Assembly: GCA_035441325.1 (NCBI GenBank)
Contig: DAOROA010000018.1
Location: 1 to 64,000 of the forward strand
Direction: 5' to 3'
Length of the DNA stretch: 64,000 nt
DNA from: Competibacter_A sp002352125
Lineage (GTDB): Bacteria; Pseudomonadota; Gammaproteobacteria; Competibacterales; Competibacteraceae
Below, one piece after another: positions 40,189-50,400 of the stretch (position 1 is the first letter of the stretch; the number at the start of each line of letters is the position of its first letter). Below the pieces are notes generated by a model that had not been told where the DNA came from, did not search any database, and worked only from the letters and a program-made list of their open reading frames with translations. The translations under genes and the position numbers were made by a program.

Positions 40189-42060
40189 TCAGACGTTTAG
40201 CTTTTGCAGCTTGCGGCCGCCGTAGATGAGATTGACCAGCGCACGGGAACCGGTGACCGCCGTGAACATGGAGGTCAGAATACCGATGCTGAGCGTGACC
40301 GCGAAACCTTTGATCGGTCCGGTGCCGAAACCAAACAGCATGATAGCTGCGATCAAGGTGGTCAGGTTGGAATCGAGGATGGTATCGAACGCTCGATCGA
40401 AGCCGGCGTGGATCGCAGCCTGCGGGCTGTTGCCGTTGCGCAGTTCTTCGCGAACGCGTTCATAGATCAGCACGTTGGCGTCTACGGCCATGCCCATGGT
40501 CAGCACGATGCCGGCGATGCCTGGCAAGGTGAGAGTGGCTTGCAGCATGGATAGTGCAGCGATGAGCAGCACCACGTTTGCGGCCAGCGCGGCGGTGGCG
40601 ATGGCGCCAAAGGCTTTGTAACGCAAGGACATGAAGGCGGCAATGATCGCCAGCGCGATGGCGGCGGCACGGAAGCCTTGGGCGATGTTCTCCTTGCCGG
40701 CACTAGGGCCGACCGTGCGCTCTTCGATGATTTCGATGGGGCTAACTAGTGCGCCGGCTCGCAGCAGCAGAGCCAAGTCGCGGGCCTCGCGAGTACTGTC
40801 CAAGCCGGTGATTTGGAATCGTCTGCCCAGTCGGTCGCGGATGGTCGCGACGTTGATGACCTCCTCGACGGTGTAGGCGGTTTTCCTCAGCTCGCCGTCC
40901 ACTCGTTTGGTTTCGGTCTTGTTCTCGATGAATACCACGGCCATGCGTTTGCCGATATTGTCCTTGGTGGCATCTTCCATGCGCTTGGCGCCTTTGCCGT
41001 CCAGGGTGACGTCCACTTTTGGTCCACCGTTCTGCGAGTCGATGCCGGAACCGGCATCGACGATGGAGTCGCCGGTCAGCATCACCCGTTTTTGCAGCAG
41101 CACCGGCCGGCCCTCGCGATCTTTGTACAACCGCGAATTCAGCGGAGCGCGACCGGTGGACGCTGCCTGACTCCAGTCGTTTTCTTCGTCTGCCAGCCGG
41201 AATTCCAGGGTGGCAGTGGCGCCGAGGATTTCCTTGGCGCGCGCCGTATCCTGCACGCCGGGCAGTTGCACCACGATGCGATCGCTGCCCTGTTGCTGGA
41301 TGATCGGTTCGGCGACGCCGAGCTCGTTGACCCGGTTGCGCAAGGTGGTAATGTTCTGTTGCAAGGCGAAATCGCGCTTTTCCTTGATTTCGCGTTCGCC
41401 GAGGGTCAGTTTGAGGCCGAGCGGCTCCACTTCGCTTTGTTGCAGGTTACCCAAACTCTTGCGCAGCAATTGCGCGGCTTTGTCGCGTTCGGCAGCGTCC
41501 TTAAATTCCACCTGCAAACCGCCAGTCGCGGCGCGGCCAACCGAACTGTATAGCACTTTTTCGTTACGCAACTGGGCGCGAATCTCGTCGACGTAGCTTT
41601 CCTCGATTTGCTTGATGGTGGCATCCATGTCCACCTGCATCAGAAAGTGCACGCCACCGCGCAGGTCAAGGCCGAGATACATCGGATTTAATCCCAGCGC
41701 GCGCAGGAAAGACGGCGTCGACGAGGCCAGGTTGAGGGCGACGATGTAGTCGCGGCCCAACCGATCCTTGAGGATATCGGCCGCTTTGAGTTGCACCTCT
41801 GGGTCGGAGAAGCGGATCAGGAGGCGGTCGCCTTCCAGCTCTAGCCGTTTGGAGGGTAGCTTATCGGCGTCGAGCAACGCGGCGACCCGGTCCCGAAACG
41901 ACGGATCGATGGCGATGTTGGCGCGAGCGCCGGAAACCTGTACGGCCGGATCCTCGCCGAACAGGTTGGGCAACGCGAAGATCAGGCCCCAAAGTATCAC
42001 CAGGCCGATCAGCAGGTATTTCCACCAGGGATATTGGTTCAGGGTGTGCGGAGTGGGCAT
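40189..42060 (-). CDS. secD: Protein-export membrane protein SecD
   Basis: SecD is the larger half of the SecDF complex. It starts NQYPWWKYLLIGLVILWGLIFALPNLFGEDPAVQ, then GLDLRGGVHFLMQVD, a large periplasmic P1 domain with LRNRVNELGVAEP and VQLPGVQD, and the C-terminal membrane region with GPSAGKENIAQG, GIVLTMGMAVDANVLIYERVREEL and GTGPIKGFAVTLSIG. Length 623 aa is typical for proteobacteria. It lies between yajC (38-nt gap) and secF (16-nt gap). Confidence 0.97.
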   Translation of the reverse strand: MPTPHTLNQYPWWKYLLIGLVILWGLIFALPNLFGEDPAVQVSGARANIAIDPSFRDRVAALLDADKLPSKRLELEGDRLLIRFSDPEVQLKAADILKDRLGRDYIVALNLASSTPSFLRALGLNPMYLGLDLRGGVHFLMQVDMDATIKQIEESYVDEIRAQLRNEKVLYSSVGRAATGGLQVEFKDAAERDKAAQLLRKSLGNLQQSEVEPLGLKLTLGEREIKEKRDFALQQNITTLRNRVNELGVAEPIIQQQGSDRIVVQLPGVQDTARAKEILGATATLEFRLADEENDWSQAASTGRAPLNSRLYKDREGRPVLLQKRVMLTGDSIVDAGSGIDSQNGGPKVDVTLDGKGAKRMEDATKDNIGKRMAVVFIENKTETKRVDGELRKTAYTVEEVINVATIRDRLGRRFQITGLDSTREARDLALLLRAGALVSPIEIIEERTVGPSAGKENIAQGFRAAAIALAIIAAFMSLRYKAFGAIATAALAANVVLLIAALSMLQATLTLPGIAGIVLTMGMAVDANVLIYERVREELRNGNSPQAAIHAGFDRAFDTILDSNLTTLIAAIMLFGFGTGPIKGFAVTLSIGILTSMFTAVTGSRALVNLIYGGRKLQKLNV

Positions 42061-42098
42061 GGAGCAGTGATTCCCGCGCTGGCGCCGGAGCGGCGCGG

Positions 42099-42449
42099 TT
42101 ACAGAGTGCCTTTATAGGTGCCTTTGGGCATCAGCGAGCCGACGGCTTGTTTCTGGATTTTGATCTGCACGCCATCGGCGATTTCCACCTGGACGAAATT
42201 TTCGCCTACCTCGGTGATACGGGCCAGCACGCCGCCGCCCGTGACGACTTCGTCGCCTTTCTTCAATCCGTCCACCATTTGTTTGTGTTCTTTGGCTCGC
42301 TTGGTTTGCGGGCGAATCAACAGAAAGTAAAATGCCGCGATCAGAACGATGGGGAACAACAAATTCAGCAGGCCCATTTCGCCGCCGGCGGGCGCGCTGG
42401 CCTGCTGGGCCACGGCGTCTCGAACCAAGAAATTCAAAATGCTTTCCAC
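42099..42449 (-). CDS. yajC: Sec translocon accessory subunit YajC
   Basis: YajC is a small single-pass protein associated with SecDF. Residues about 27-48 (GLLNLLFPIVLIAAFYFLLIRPQ) give the anchor and the diagnostic RPQTKRAKEH follows, with GDEVVTGGG and VGENFVQVEI in the cytoplasmic tail. I chose GTG 42449 because GAGGA lies 6 nt upstream and it gives 116 aa; the frame remains open to 42617, but that would add an unusual extension. It precedes secD. Confidence 0.95.
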   Translation of the reverse strand: MESILNFLVRDAVAQQASAPAGGEMGLLNLLFPIVLIAAFYFLLIRPQTKRAKEHKQMVDGLKKGDEVVTGGGVLARITEVGENFVQVEIADGVQIKIQKQAVGSLMPKGTYKGTL

Positions 42450-42567
42450 GTGAGTTCCTCGCTGATTTCTGGCTTCGCCCCTTGGGATGTGCTCGCAACC
42501 GATCGGATTGACGATGTCGAGGCTGGCCGACTGAACGTGTGCCGAAGCGGGGTATCGAGGCCAATTT

Positions 42568-43695
42568 TCAAAGCGCGCCATTATACACGGGCGGAAGGGT
42601 TTGCCCGCGATTTTCATAAAACTCCGCCACGAATGTTGCTAGCCGACGACCGGCAATGGCATCTCGTAGCGCGCGCATCAAATCCTGATAGTAGTATAGG
42701 TTGTGGATAGTGTTGAGCCGAGCGCCGAGAATTTCGTTGCACTGATCCAAATGGCGCAGATAAGCGCGGCTGTAGTGGCGGCAGGTATAGCAACCGCAGT
42801 TCTCGTCCAGCGGCTGGGTGTCGGTGCGATAGCGGCTGTTTCGAATACGAATGTCGCCTCGATGGGTGAACAGGTGGCCGTTGCGGGCGTTACGGGTGGG
42901 CAACACGCAGTCGAACAGATCGATGCCCCGCCCTACCGCTTCGACGATATCTTCCGGTTTGCCGACACCCATCAGATAACGCGGTGCATCGTCCGGTAGC
43001 AGCGGCGCGGTACAGTCGATCATGCGTAGCCGTTCCGCCAACGGTTCTCCAACCGCCAACCCGCCGATGGCGTACCCGTCGAAACCCAGTTCTCGCAGTC
43101 CTTCCGCCGAGATGCGGCGCAAGTGCGGATACATGCCCCCCTGGACGATGCCGAACAGGGCGGCGGGATTGTCGCCGTGGGCAGCCTTGCTGCGCCGCGC
43201 CCAGCGCAGCGACAGCTCCATAGACTGGCGGGCTTCGGTTTCGGTAGCGGGATAGGGCGTGCATTCGTCGAAGATCATGACGATGTCGGAACCCAGCGCA
43301 CGTTGCACGGACATGGATTCTTCCGGCCCCAGAAACACCATGCTACCGTCCACTGGCGATTGGAATTTCACGCCGGCTTCGTTGATTTTGCGGATCGCCG
43401 CCAGGCTGAATACTTGAAAACCGCCAGAATCGGTCAGGATCGGTCCGTCCCAGTGCATGAAGCCGTGCAGGCTACCGTGCTGTTCGATGATGGCCGTGCC
43501 GGGCCGCAGCATCAGGTGAAAGGTATTACCGAGAATGATTTCGGCACCGCTGGCGCGTAACTCTTCCGGCGTCATGGCTTTGACCGTGCCGTAAGTGCCG
43601 ACCGGCATGAAAGCGGGCGTTTCCACCGCGCCACGCGCAAAGCTTAACTGGCCCCGGCGGGCGGTGCCATCGGTCTGAAATACCTGAAATCGCAT
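42568..43695 (-). CDS. tgt: tRNA-guanine transglycosylase (queuosine)
   Basis: Tgt exchanges guanine-34 of GUN-anticodon tRNAs for preQ1. The catalytic Asp and substrate pocket are in ILTDSGGFQVFSL, with GIVQGGMYPHLR, GYAIGGLAVGEP and the nucleophile Asp region FDCVLPTRNARNG. The zinc site CGCYTCRHYSRAYLRHL near residue 305 is complete. Length 375 aa is normal. It heads tgt-yajC-secD-secF; queA, often just upstream, is absent, and a divergent DUF192 gene occupies that place. Confidence 0.97.
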   Translation of the reverse strand: MRFQVFQTDGTARRGQLSFARGAVETPAFMPVGTYGTVKAMTPEELRASGAEIILGNTFHLMLRPGTAIIEQHGSLHGFMHWDGPILTDSGGFQVFSLAAIRKINEAGVKFQSPVDGSMVFLGPEESMSVQRALGSDIVMIFDECTPYPATETEARQSMELSLRWARRSKAAHGDNPAALFGIVQGGMYPHLRRISAEGLRELGFDGYAIGGLAVGEPLAERLRMIDCTAPLLPDDAPRYLMGVGKPEDIVEAVGRGIDLFDCVLPTRNARNGHLFTHRGDIRIRNSRYRTDTQPLDENCGCYTCRHYSRAYLRHLDQCNEILGARLNTIHNLYYYQDLMRALRDAIAGRRLATFVAEFYENRGQTLPPVYNGAL

Positions 43696-43838
43696 GTCGT
43701 GGAACGATGCCGTTTGTCGCTGTAAGGGGCACCTATGTTGACGGCAAGGAACCGGCCTGACAAGGGTGCTTGCCAGCGGTGGAGGAACGACGTATATCGA
43801 AAAATTTAGCTTGTTGCTCGATTCGGCGAGGTGTTCGC

Positions 43839-44276
43839 ATGAAAATCCGATTCGTTTTTACCGCGTTGCTCTTGGGATTGGCCGCGCCGAACACCGAATC
43901 GGCCGACGCCGTGAAGTTGGAGCCGGTAACGGTCGGATCGGCGGTATTTCAGGTCGAGATGGCGAGAACCGCCCAAGAGCGGGGGAGGGGGTTGATGTTC
44001 CGCACGGAGTTGCCCAAGGATCGGGGAATGCTGTTCGTGCAACCGCCCGGGCCGGCGGTGTTTTGGATGAAGAACACGTACATTCCGCTAGATTTGCTGT
44101 ATTTCGACGCTGATGGGCGCTTATTGCAGATCGAGGCGGATGTGCCGCCCTGCACGACGCCAAGCTGCCCGATCTATCCCAGCGAAACGGCAACGGTGCG
44201 CTACGTGCTGGAAATCAATGCGGGCGAGGCGGCGCGGCGCGGCATTCAGGTCAGGGATCGGCTGCGGCTGGAGTGA
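43839..44276 (+). CDS. Exported DUF192 family protein (145 aa)
   Basis: A Sec signal (MKIRFVFTALLLGLAAPNTESA) precedes a DUF192 domain with VEMARTAQERGRGLMFRTEL, GMLFVQPPGPAVFWMKNTYIPLDLLYFDADG and VRYVLEINAGEAARRGI. The fold is a small beta-barrel of unknown function, common as a single periplasmic protein. I chose ATG 43839 for the signal peptide and because GAGGTG lies about 7 nt upstream. It is divergent from tgt. Confidence 0.9.
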   Translation: MKIRFVFTALLLGLAAPNTESADAVKLEPVTVGSAVFQVEMARTAQERGRGLMFRTELPKDRGMLFVQPPGPAVFWMKNTYIPLDLLYFDADGRLLQIEADVPPCTTPSCPIYPSETATVRYVLEINAGEAARRGIQVRDRLRLE

Positions 44277-44292
44277 GCCGTTTTCGTCGGCC

Positions 44293-44317
44293 GGTGCGCC
44301 CTTTAGAACAGCGCACC
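44293..44317. terminator. Weak convergent hairpin after the DUF192 gene
   Basis: GGTGCGC (44293-44299) pairs with GCGCACC (44311-44317). It sits between the convergent DUF192 and PKD genes, without a U-tract. Confidence 0.35.
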
Positions 44318-44339
44318 AACCGGTATCACGGTCTCGTTG

Positions 44340-46142
44340 CTAGGGGTTCGTGACGCTCACATTGTCCAGAGTGGCGGTGTTAAGTGCGCTGTTATTACGG
44401 CTGGTTACCACCAGACCGGCATACACGCTGGATGCCATGCTTATAGTTTTGGAGCCGATCCGTACCCAGTTGCTACCATCGGTTGATTGGTAGGCGGTGA
44501 ACGTATCGCCAGTGCGCGTCAATTTTACCCAGCAAGGGGCAGCGACGACCGCGCCGGGGGTGACCGAGGAATATCCACCCGTACTGGTCCGGTAGATGAA
44601 GCGCACCCCATAGCGCGGAGTCAACGTCACCATCGCATGGCGGGCATTGGCGTTTAGGCTCTCGCGGATCATCACGCCTGTCTTGGCCCAGAAATGGGTG
44701 TAGTCCAAACTGGTGACCCTCGCCACGAGGGTGCCATCGCCGTTCAAAGACTGATAAGCAAATTGGAAGGCGTCAGCCGTACCCCAGATATCGGCGCCCG
44801 ATCCGGTGAGCGTGAAGATTCCGTTCGCGTAGCTGGCGTCTCCCTTCGATCCCACGCTACCGATGTCGGCGTTCGACCACGGTTTCGGTAGCTTGCCCGA
44901 ATTCGACGTGACCGTCACCGCGCTGGTTTTTTGATTGCTTCCGGCAGGGCCGCTGGCGGTGAGGTTGACGGTGTAAGTACCTGCTCTAGCATAAGTGTGA
45001 GAGGGGTTTTGCACGGTGCTTGGCGTGGTGCCATCGCCAAAATTCCAAGACCAGCCGGTTACGGTGCCTGTCGAGGAGTCCATAAATTGCCACATTAGGG
45101 AGTTATTGGCGCTAGGCGCAGCGCTGAAATTGGCGATCGGCGGAGCTGCTACCACAGAAATATAGTTGGTTTTGGTAGCCGTGTTGCTGCCACCCGGACC
45201 GGTAGCGGTAAGACTGACGGTATAGTTGCCAGGCGTCGAGTAGGTTTTCAGTACAGTCTTGCTGGTGTTAGAGGTGCCATCGCCAAAATTCCAGGACCAA
45301 GCGGTAACGTTACCAGTCGAACTGTCGGTAAAGTTAAACGATGTCGCCGTGGTTCCACTGGTCGGGGTAGCGCTGAAATTGGCAATCGGCGCTGCCGGCA
45401 CCGAGATATAACCGGTTTTGGTAGCCGTGTTGCTGCCGCCCGAGCCGGTGACAGCTAAGCTGACAGTATAGGTACCAGGCTTCGAATAGGTATATGAGGG
45501 GTTTCTTACGGTGCTAGTACCGCCATCGCCAAAGCTCCATGAATACTGGGTGATGGTACCAGTAGAGGTACTCGTAAACTGCACCTTTAAAGGGGCTGGT
45601 CCCGTTATCGAGTCGGCACTGAAGCTCGCCTTTAGGGCTGTGGCCGCAGCGATAGTTGTTCTGACTTCGTTAGAATAGTTGCTGCTGTTCCCCGCGCTAT
45701 CGAACGCTTTGACCGCAAAATAATAGGTTCCGGCCGCAAGATCGGGCGTCGTGTAGGTGGTTGCGGTAATTAGGTTTGGCGCAGTGGACGTATAGTTGCC
45801 GCTGGCTTGTCCATAGTAGACGCGATAGCTGCTTGCCCCGGAACTCGCCTTCCATGCCAAGGTCACCGTGTCGGCTTGGGCGGTGGGAATCGACAGAAAA
45901 ACGGTAACCAAGCCAATGATAAAAAATAACATTCCAATAACGAGGCCGCACGGGATCACATCGTATTGCCCGTTTGAATTACGCGCTACTTTCATCCTAT
46001 CGATGCCGGGTTTTCTATCCTTATCTGGTTTCTTAGCAGTATTTGAGATACCTATTGAAATCAGTGAGGAAATCCAGGCAAGCAAAAAATTCCATCGGGA
46101 TGGCATAGTATTTTGGTAGGGTACCGTAAAGGAAACAGGCAT
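44340..46142 (-). CDS. FN3/PKD-repeat surface or secreted protein (600 aa)
   Basis: After an N-terminal region with two hydrophobic segments (about 12-30 and 62-91, the latter ending SIPTAQA), an FN3 domain (about 92-170) is followed by three PKD domains (about 172-258, 259-345, 346-430), each with W-x-FGDG and a Y-xx-PG/AG-YTVxL signature. The C-terminal about 155 residues form a DUF1349/concanavalin-like beta-sandwich. I chose ATG 46142 because GGGAGGT lies 8 nt upstream. An alternative start at 45995 would place the second segment as an ordinary signal peptide. Such architectures bind polysaccharide or serve as adhesins. No catalytic residue is evident. Confidence 0.85.
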   Translation of the reverse strand: MPVSFTVPYQNTMPSRWNFLLAWISSLISIGISNTAKKPDKDRKPGIDRMKVARNSNGQYDVIPCGLVIGMLFFIIGLVTVFLSIPTAQADTVTLAWKASSGASSYRVYYGQASGNYTSTAPNLITATTYTTPDLAAGTYYFAVKAFDSAGNSSNYSNEVRTTIAAATALKASFSADSITGPAPLKVQFTSTSTGTITQYSWSFGDGGTSTVRNPSYTYSKPGTYTVSLAVTGSGGSNTATKTGYISVPAAPIANFSATPTSGTTATSFNFTDSSTGNVTAWSWNFGDGTSNTSKTVLKTYSTPGNYTVSLTATGPGGSNTATKTNYISVVAAPPIANFSAAPSANNSLMWQFMDSSTGTVTGWSWNFGDGTTPSTVQNPSHTYARAGTYTVNLTASGPAGSNQKTSAVTVTSNSGKLPKPWSNADIGSVGSKGDASYANGIFTLTGSGADIWGTADAFQFAYQSLNGDGTLVARVTSLDYTHFWAKTGVMIRESLNANARHAMVTLTPRYGVRFIYRTSTGGYSSVTPGAVVAAPCWVKLTRTGDTFTAYQSTDGSNWVRIGSKTISMASSVYAGLVVTSRNNSALNTATLDNVSVTNP

Positions 46143-47444
46143 TGGAGTGACCTCCCATATGCTTTGGCTTTGCGACGATAAAACAGCCAAATGAAAGTTG
46201 GGTTACAACTGCCAAATCGATGATCGAAGATTTCGATCTTTCGTGTTAACGCGCGCGAGTTCTTTGGTTCCATCCGAGCGAACGCTGATGACAGCCAAGG
46301 ACCAGTGGCAAGATATAGGTTATTGGGTCGAAAAAGAAACCAAGTGGATTGATGGGGTTTTCTAGGGCGCACGGCGGAAGGAAGCAAAGATAGCTTTTTT
46401 TGGCGTCATTGGATTTTGTGGAACGAGAGCTGATCGCACGGTGCAGAAAGATTTTTTGCGGTCAGCGAAATGCCGCCTACCGGCAAGGGTAATCGTGGGC
46501 GCAGTAGTTGCCTGTCATAGCAAAAAGTCTTGGTAGTAAGCGATGACGGGATAGTTTGAGAAAGCGAGGTGGTTAGCCGATAGGGCGGATTTTGAGATAG
46601 AAAATGATCTTTCGTTACCGGGAATTCAGCAGGATGCATCGAGCGGCGATTGCCTTGAAGCGTGCCAAGATTAGAGTGGCGAATCCCGCAATCAACGATC
46701 ATCGCGGTTTGGCTTGTGCCAGAATAGTTTGAGTTCATCTGTAATTGAAGCGTTATTGAACGTTAATGCCTTCATGACAGGTATTAACGGGACGCATTAA
46801 CTAATTTGATTTATTAACATATTGGAATTGTTATATTTTTCTCAAAAAATTGAGATAAAGCTCTCCTCCCAATTCATCCTACAACAATAAAAAGATAATT
46901 AAAACCCCTAAAACAGGAATGCGATAAAAACCGTAGATTAATGCCTGGTTTTTTTTACATATTTTTTAGTTGTGTATTTTTAATGAAAAATGATAATCGA
47001 TCTTTTTAAATTAAACGCTAATTAATATAGCTAATGCAACTAACTGCGATAATTAAATACTGCTCTTGGTATGGCTTAGAAAATCGAAACAAAAACGGAT
47101 AAAATGATTTCCAAAAAAGACGGTTGATATAAAAAAGTTACGGAATTACAATTTAATATAATAACCAATAGGTTAGAGTTAAGATAGGATAATAGCACAA
47201 TTAAATTATGTCTATGTTTTATACAGAACAGCTAAACAATGGAGATATTAAGTGCAGATAAATCTATATTTGAGCGAGCGGGATTTACCGGAACGATAAT
47301 TTGCGACATCTCGATAAAATCTTCTGGAAAGAAAATTAAAATTTCATCACGGTGTCATCAAATGGTCGGGAGAAAGGTTTTCGACGCTGGCGATTCATGG
47401 CTTACTAGCATCGAAAACCTTCCAATCACGGCGGGGCTAGCTCT
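46143..47444. other. 1.3-kb gene-poor, increasingly AT-rich region
   Basis: Between the PKD gene and the macroglobulin gene there is no convincing gene. 46143-46740 is moderate in GC; 46741-47340 is strikingly AT-rich compared with the rest of the window and has no long open frame except a dubious one from 47239. The small repeat TCTCAA...TTGAGA near 46840-46855 could form a short hairpin. The region must carry the promoter and leader of the minus-strand PKD gene. Confidence 0.6.
47374..47421 (-). terminator. Hairpin downstream of the alpha-2-macroglobulin gene
   Basis: AAGGTTTTCGA (47374-47384) and TCGAAAACCTT (47411-47421) pair, with GCT/AGC adding three more pairs after one mismatch. It lies 24 nt beyond the minus-strand stop at 47445. 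The U-tract is poor. Confidence 0.5.
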
Positions 47445-50400
47445 TTACTCCACCCTCACCGTTCCCATCGCGCCGCGCCCGAATTGCCACGGTTTGTACA
47501 TATCTTCCACGTATACCGCAGGTTGCCGGTAGATGCCCGGAGTCACCGCCCTGACCAGGTAGGCCAGAGTAAATTTCCGCTTGCCGTCTTGATCCATATC
47601 CAGCGCTGCAACGAAACGATCATCCCGAAATTCGGTGTGTAGGGTCTCGGTCAGCTCTGGCAACCAAGCGATTTCGGTGGTCGATGTGTTGTGCGCCAAG
47701 CGGGCGTTTTCGATTTCCAGCCCAGCCGGCAATAAATCCACCACCAGCGCCTGCTGTTGCTCGCGGCCCAGTGCTTCACCGGTGATGACCGCCACCAATA
47801 GATCGTTCTGGCGAATCTGAGCCGGGTCCACATCTTTGCCGGTACGGGTGTAATAGCGGCGGCTGATGGTGAATCCTTCCCGTGCGGGCGGTTGTTGGGC
47901 GACCGGTACGCCGCTCAGGTTGGCGATGGTCCAAATCGGGTCGCTGCCCTGATTGGTGACGGTCGCGCCCTTGGTCAACTGCTCGGCGGTGGGCGACAGG
48001 TAGAACGGATCGGTGGTCGCCGGTTGGCCATCCACTGTCAGCCGCAGTGCGCCTCGCTGTTTCAGCAGAGCCTGCGCGGCCAGCAACAACCATGCCTGTT
48101 CCTGGGTACTAGTGTAATGGCGTTGATTGGTATCGGCCGCCAACTCCTCCGCCAGTTGTGGCACCCGTTCCGAGAACAGCCCGGATTCGGCTAGCAAGGC
48201 CAGCAAGGCCGCCCGGTCGCGCAACGGGCTACCGTAATCGCGCACCGACGAAGACCGGTTGGTCCGGTTCAGCGCGGCAGTGAAAGCTTCCTTGGCCCGA
48301 CCCAGCTCGCCGTAACGGGTCAGCGCCGCGCCGAGCTGAGCTTGGGCCAAAGCGGTCGGCAGCTTTTGTAGATAATTGTCGTGCAGATAGCGCAGATCGC
48401 CGATAGCGGCTTTTTGGACTCGCGCCAGAACGTACAGATCGTAAGCCCGCCAGCTGAGATTTTTCTCGTCGAACTCGTCCGCGTTCAACTGTTCCTGCAA
48501 GTGCGTCAACCCGTGCTGATACGCCGATTCCGGCACGAGATACTGCTCCTGCCGGGCGCGGACCAGAAAGTCCATCGCGTAAGCCGAGAGCCAATCTTCG
48601 ACTTCGCTATCGGGACTCCACAAGCCAAAGCCGCCGTTGGCATCTTGCAAGGTCAGAATGCGTTGAATCGCTTCCTGCACCCGCGCCCGCAAGCCGGCTT
48701 CGGTGGCGTTTTGGCCGACCCAGACCTCGGCTACTTGGTTGAAGTACAGCAAAGGCAGAGCGCGGCTGGTGGTCTGCTCCAAACAGCCATAGGGATAGCG
48801 GTCCAGTTGCGCCAACAGGTCTGGGACATTGAGATTGGGCCGGCTGCTAAAACTCAGTTTGGCTTGGCCAGTACCGGGCAGATAGTCGCGCAACAATTCG
48901 GTGTCGAGCCGCAACGACTCGCCCGGATTCAGGCGCCGGGCGGTGCGAGCGGTGGCGATGGTCTGCGCTGGGCGCACGCCGATTTCCGATTCCCGCACCA
49001 GTTGGAACCCGTTCGGTCCGTCCAGATGCAAGCGCACTTGCCCGACACCGGGTTTCAATCCGCGCAGGACGAATGTCCGAGTTTCGGAATTCTGGGCGGC
49101 GGGATTGGCGGCCGCAAACGTGAAAGCGGCCGGTTCGGTCACCGCCACCGCCCCGTCGGCGCTGAGCCGGATGTGGTAGTCGCCGGGCGGAGCGTTCAGA
49201 CTCTGCACGGTGACGGTCACCCGGCTTTCGTCCTCCGGCGCCAGGAAGCGCGGCAGATAAACTCGCGCCACCAGCGGATCGCGTACCAGCGGTGCGACCT
49301 CCGCCCGCCCAATCCGATCGCGGTTCCAGGCCACCGCCATCAATCGCAGTTGGCCGTTGAAATCGGGCAAGGCCAGCGGAATACTGGCTTTACCGTTGGC
49401 ATCCAGCGCCACCGGGCCAGAAAACAGCGCCAGCGTCTTCACCGTCCGCACACCAGAACCATCCAGTTGCCGGCTGTCGGCGTCGCCACCGACCTTGAAC
49501 TGTCCCGGTCGCCCACCGGCCTCGATCAACTTGCCATATAGATCGAGTAGTTGCATCCCTAACCGGCGTTTGCCAAGAAAATATTTCACCGGGTCCGGAG
49601 TCAGAAAGTCCGTCAGTTGCAGGATGCCCTCGTCCACGGCAGCGACCGTGACGTAGGCCGGCTGGCCAGCGTCCAGTCCAGTGACCGTAACCGGCACTTC
49701 CACGGTCTGGCGCGGCGTCCACTCGTTCGGAGTATTCAGCGCGATGTTCAGGGTGCGTGGCGCGGGGTCCAAGCCGGCCCAGGCGACACCGATGGCCCGG
49801 CCTGGTCCGCGCTGGGCTGTGCTGTCCGCCGGCCGGAAGGCAGTGGCGGCAATGTAAACGCCCGGCCCCCACTCGGCAGGGATCGGCAGTTCCACCGTCG
49901 CGCCGTCCGCTGGGGCGCTGACCGTCTTGCTCAGCCACAACCGGTCGCCGACCACGTTCAACAACACTTCGCCGGCGAACGGCGCCCGGACGAAGACCTT
50001 GGCGGTTTGGCCGGCCTGATAGCGCGGCTGGTCCAGCGTTACCTTCATCTGATCGGGCGTGTCGCCCTCACTGGGGTTTTCGAACCAGCCGGCGGTGAAG
50101 CGCACGCTGGAGGCGACACCGGTATTTGAATCGAGCACGTCCAGCCGATAATGGCCCCAGTCCAGCCCGCGCTGGGTCACCAGTCCCGGTTGCCCGGCGG
50201 CGAGGTTAAGGGTCTGGCTAGTCACCGGCGCGCTGTCGCGGACCACCAGTTTGTAGTTCCAGCGACCGTCATCGTGATACCAGTAGTATTGATACTCCTC
50301 GCGAACCAAGTCGGCGCGCAGTCCACTTTTAGCCTGCGGCTGACCCAGCGGGTCGAGCGCGATCACGTCGAATGCTGCTTCCTGGCCGGTCTTCACGCCG

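Noticed and set aside
46150..46180. GTCGCAAAGCCA on the minus strand, resembling the core of the cyclic-di-GMP-I (GEMM) riboswitch, just upstream of the PKD gene
   Set aside because: The upstream GCAAACC-GAAA hairpin and the downstream GGGTTACC segment needed for the fold are not present at proper spacing.
46406..46738. 110-codon minus-strand ORF upstream of the PKD gene
   Set aside because: No ribosome site, irregular composition and no recognisable domain. Left as non-coding.
47239..47532. 97-codon plus-strand ORF after the AT-rich region
   Set aside because: Its last third is antisense to the macroglobulin 3' end, it lacks a ribosome site, and it contains the terminator-like hairpin.
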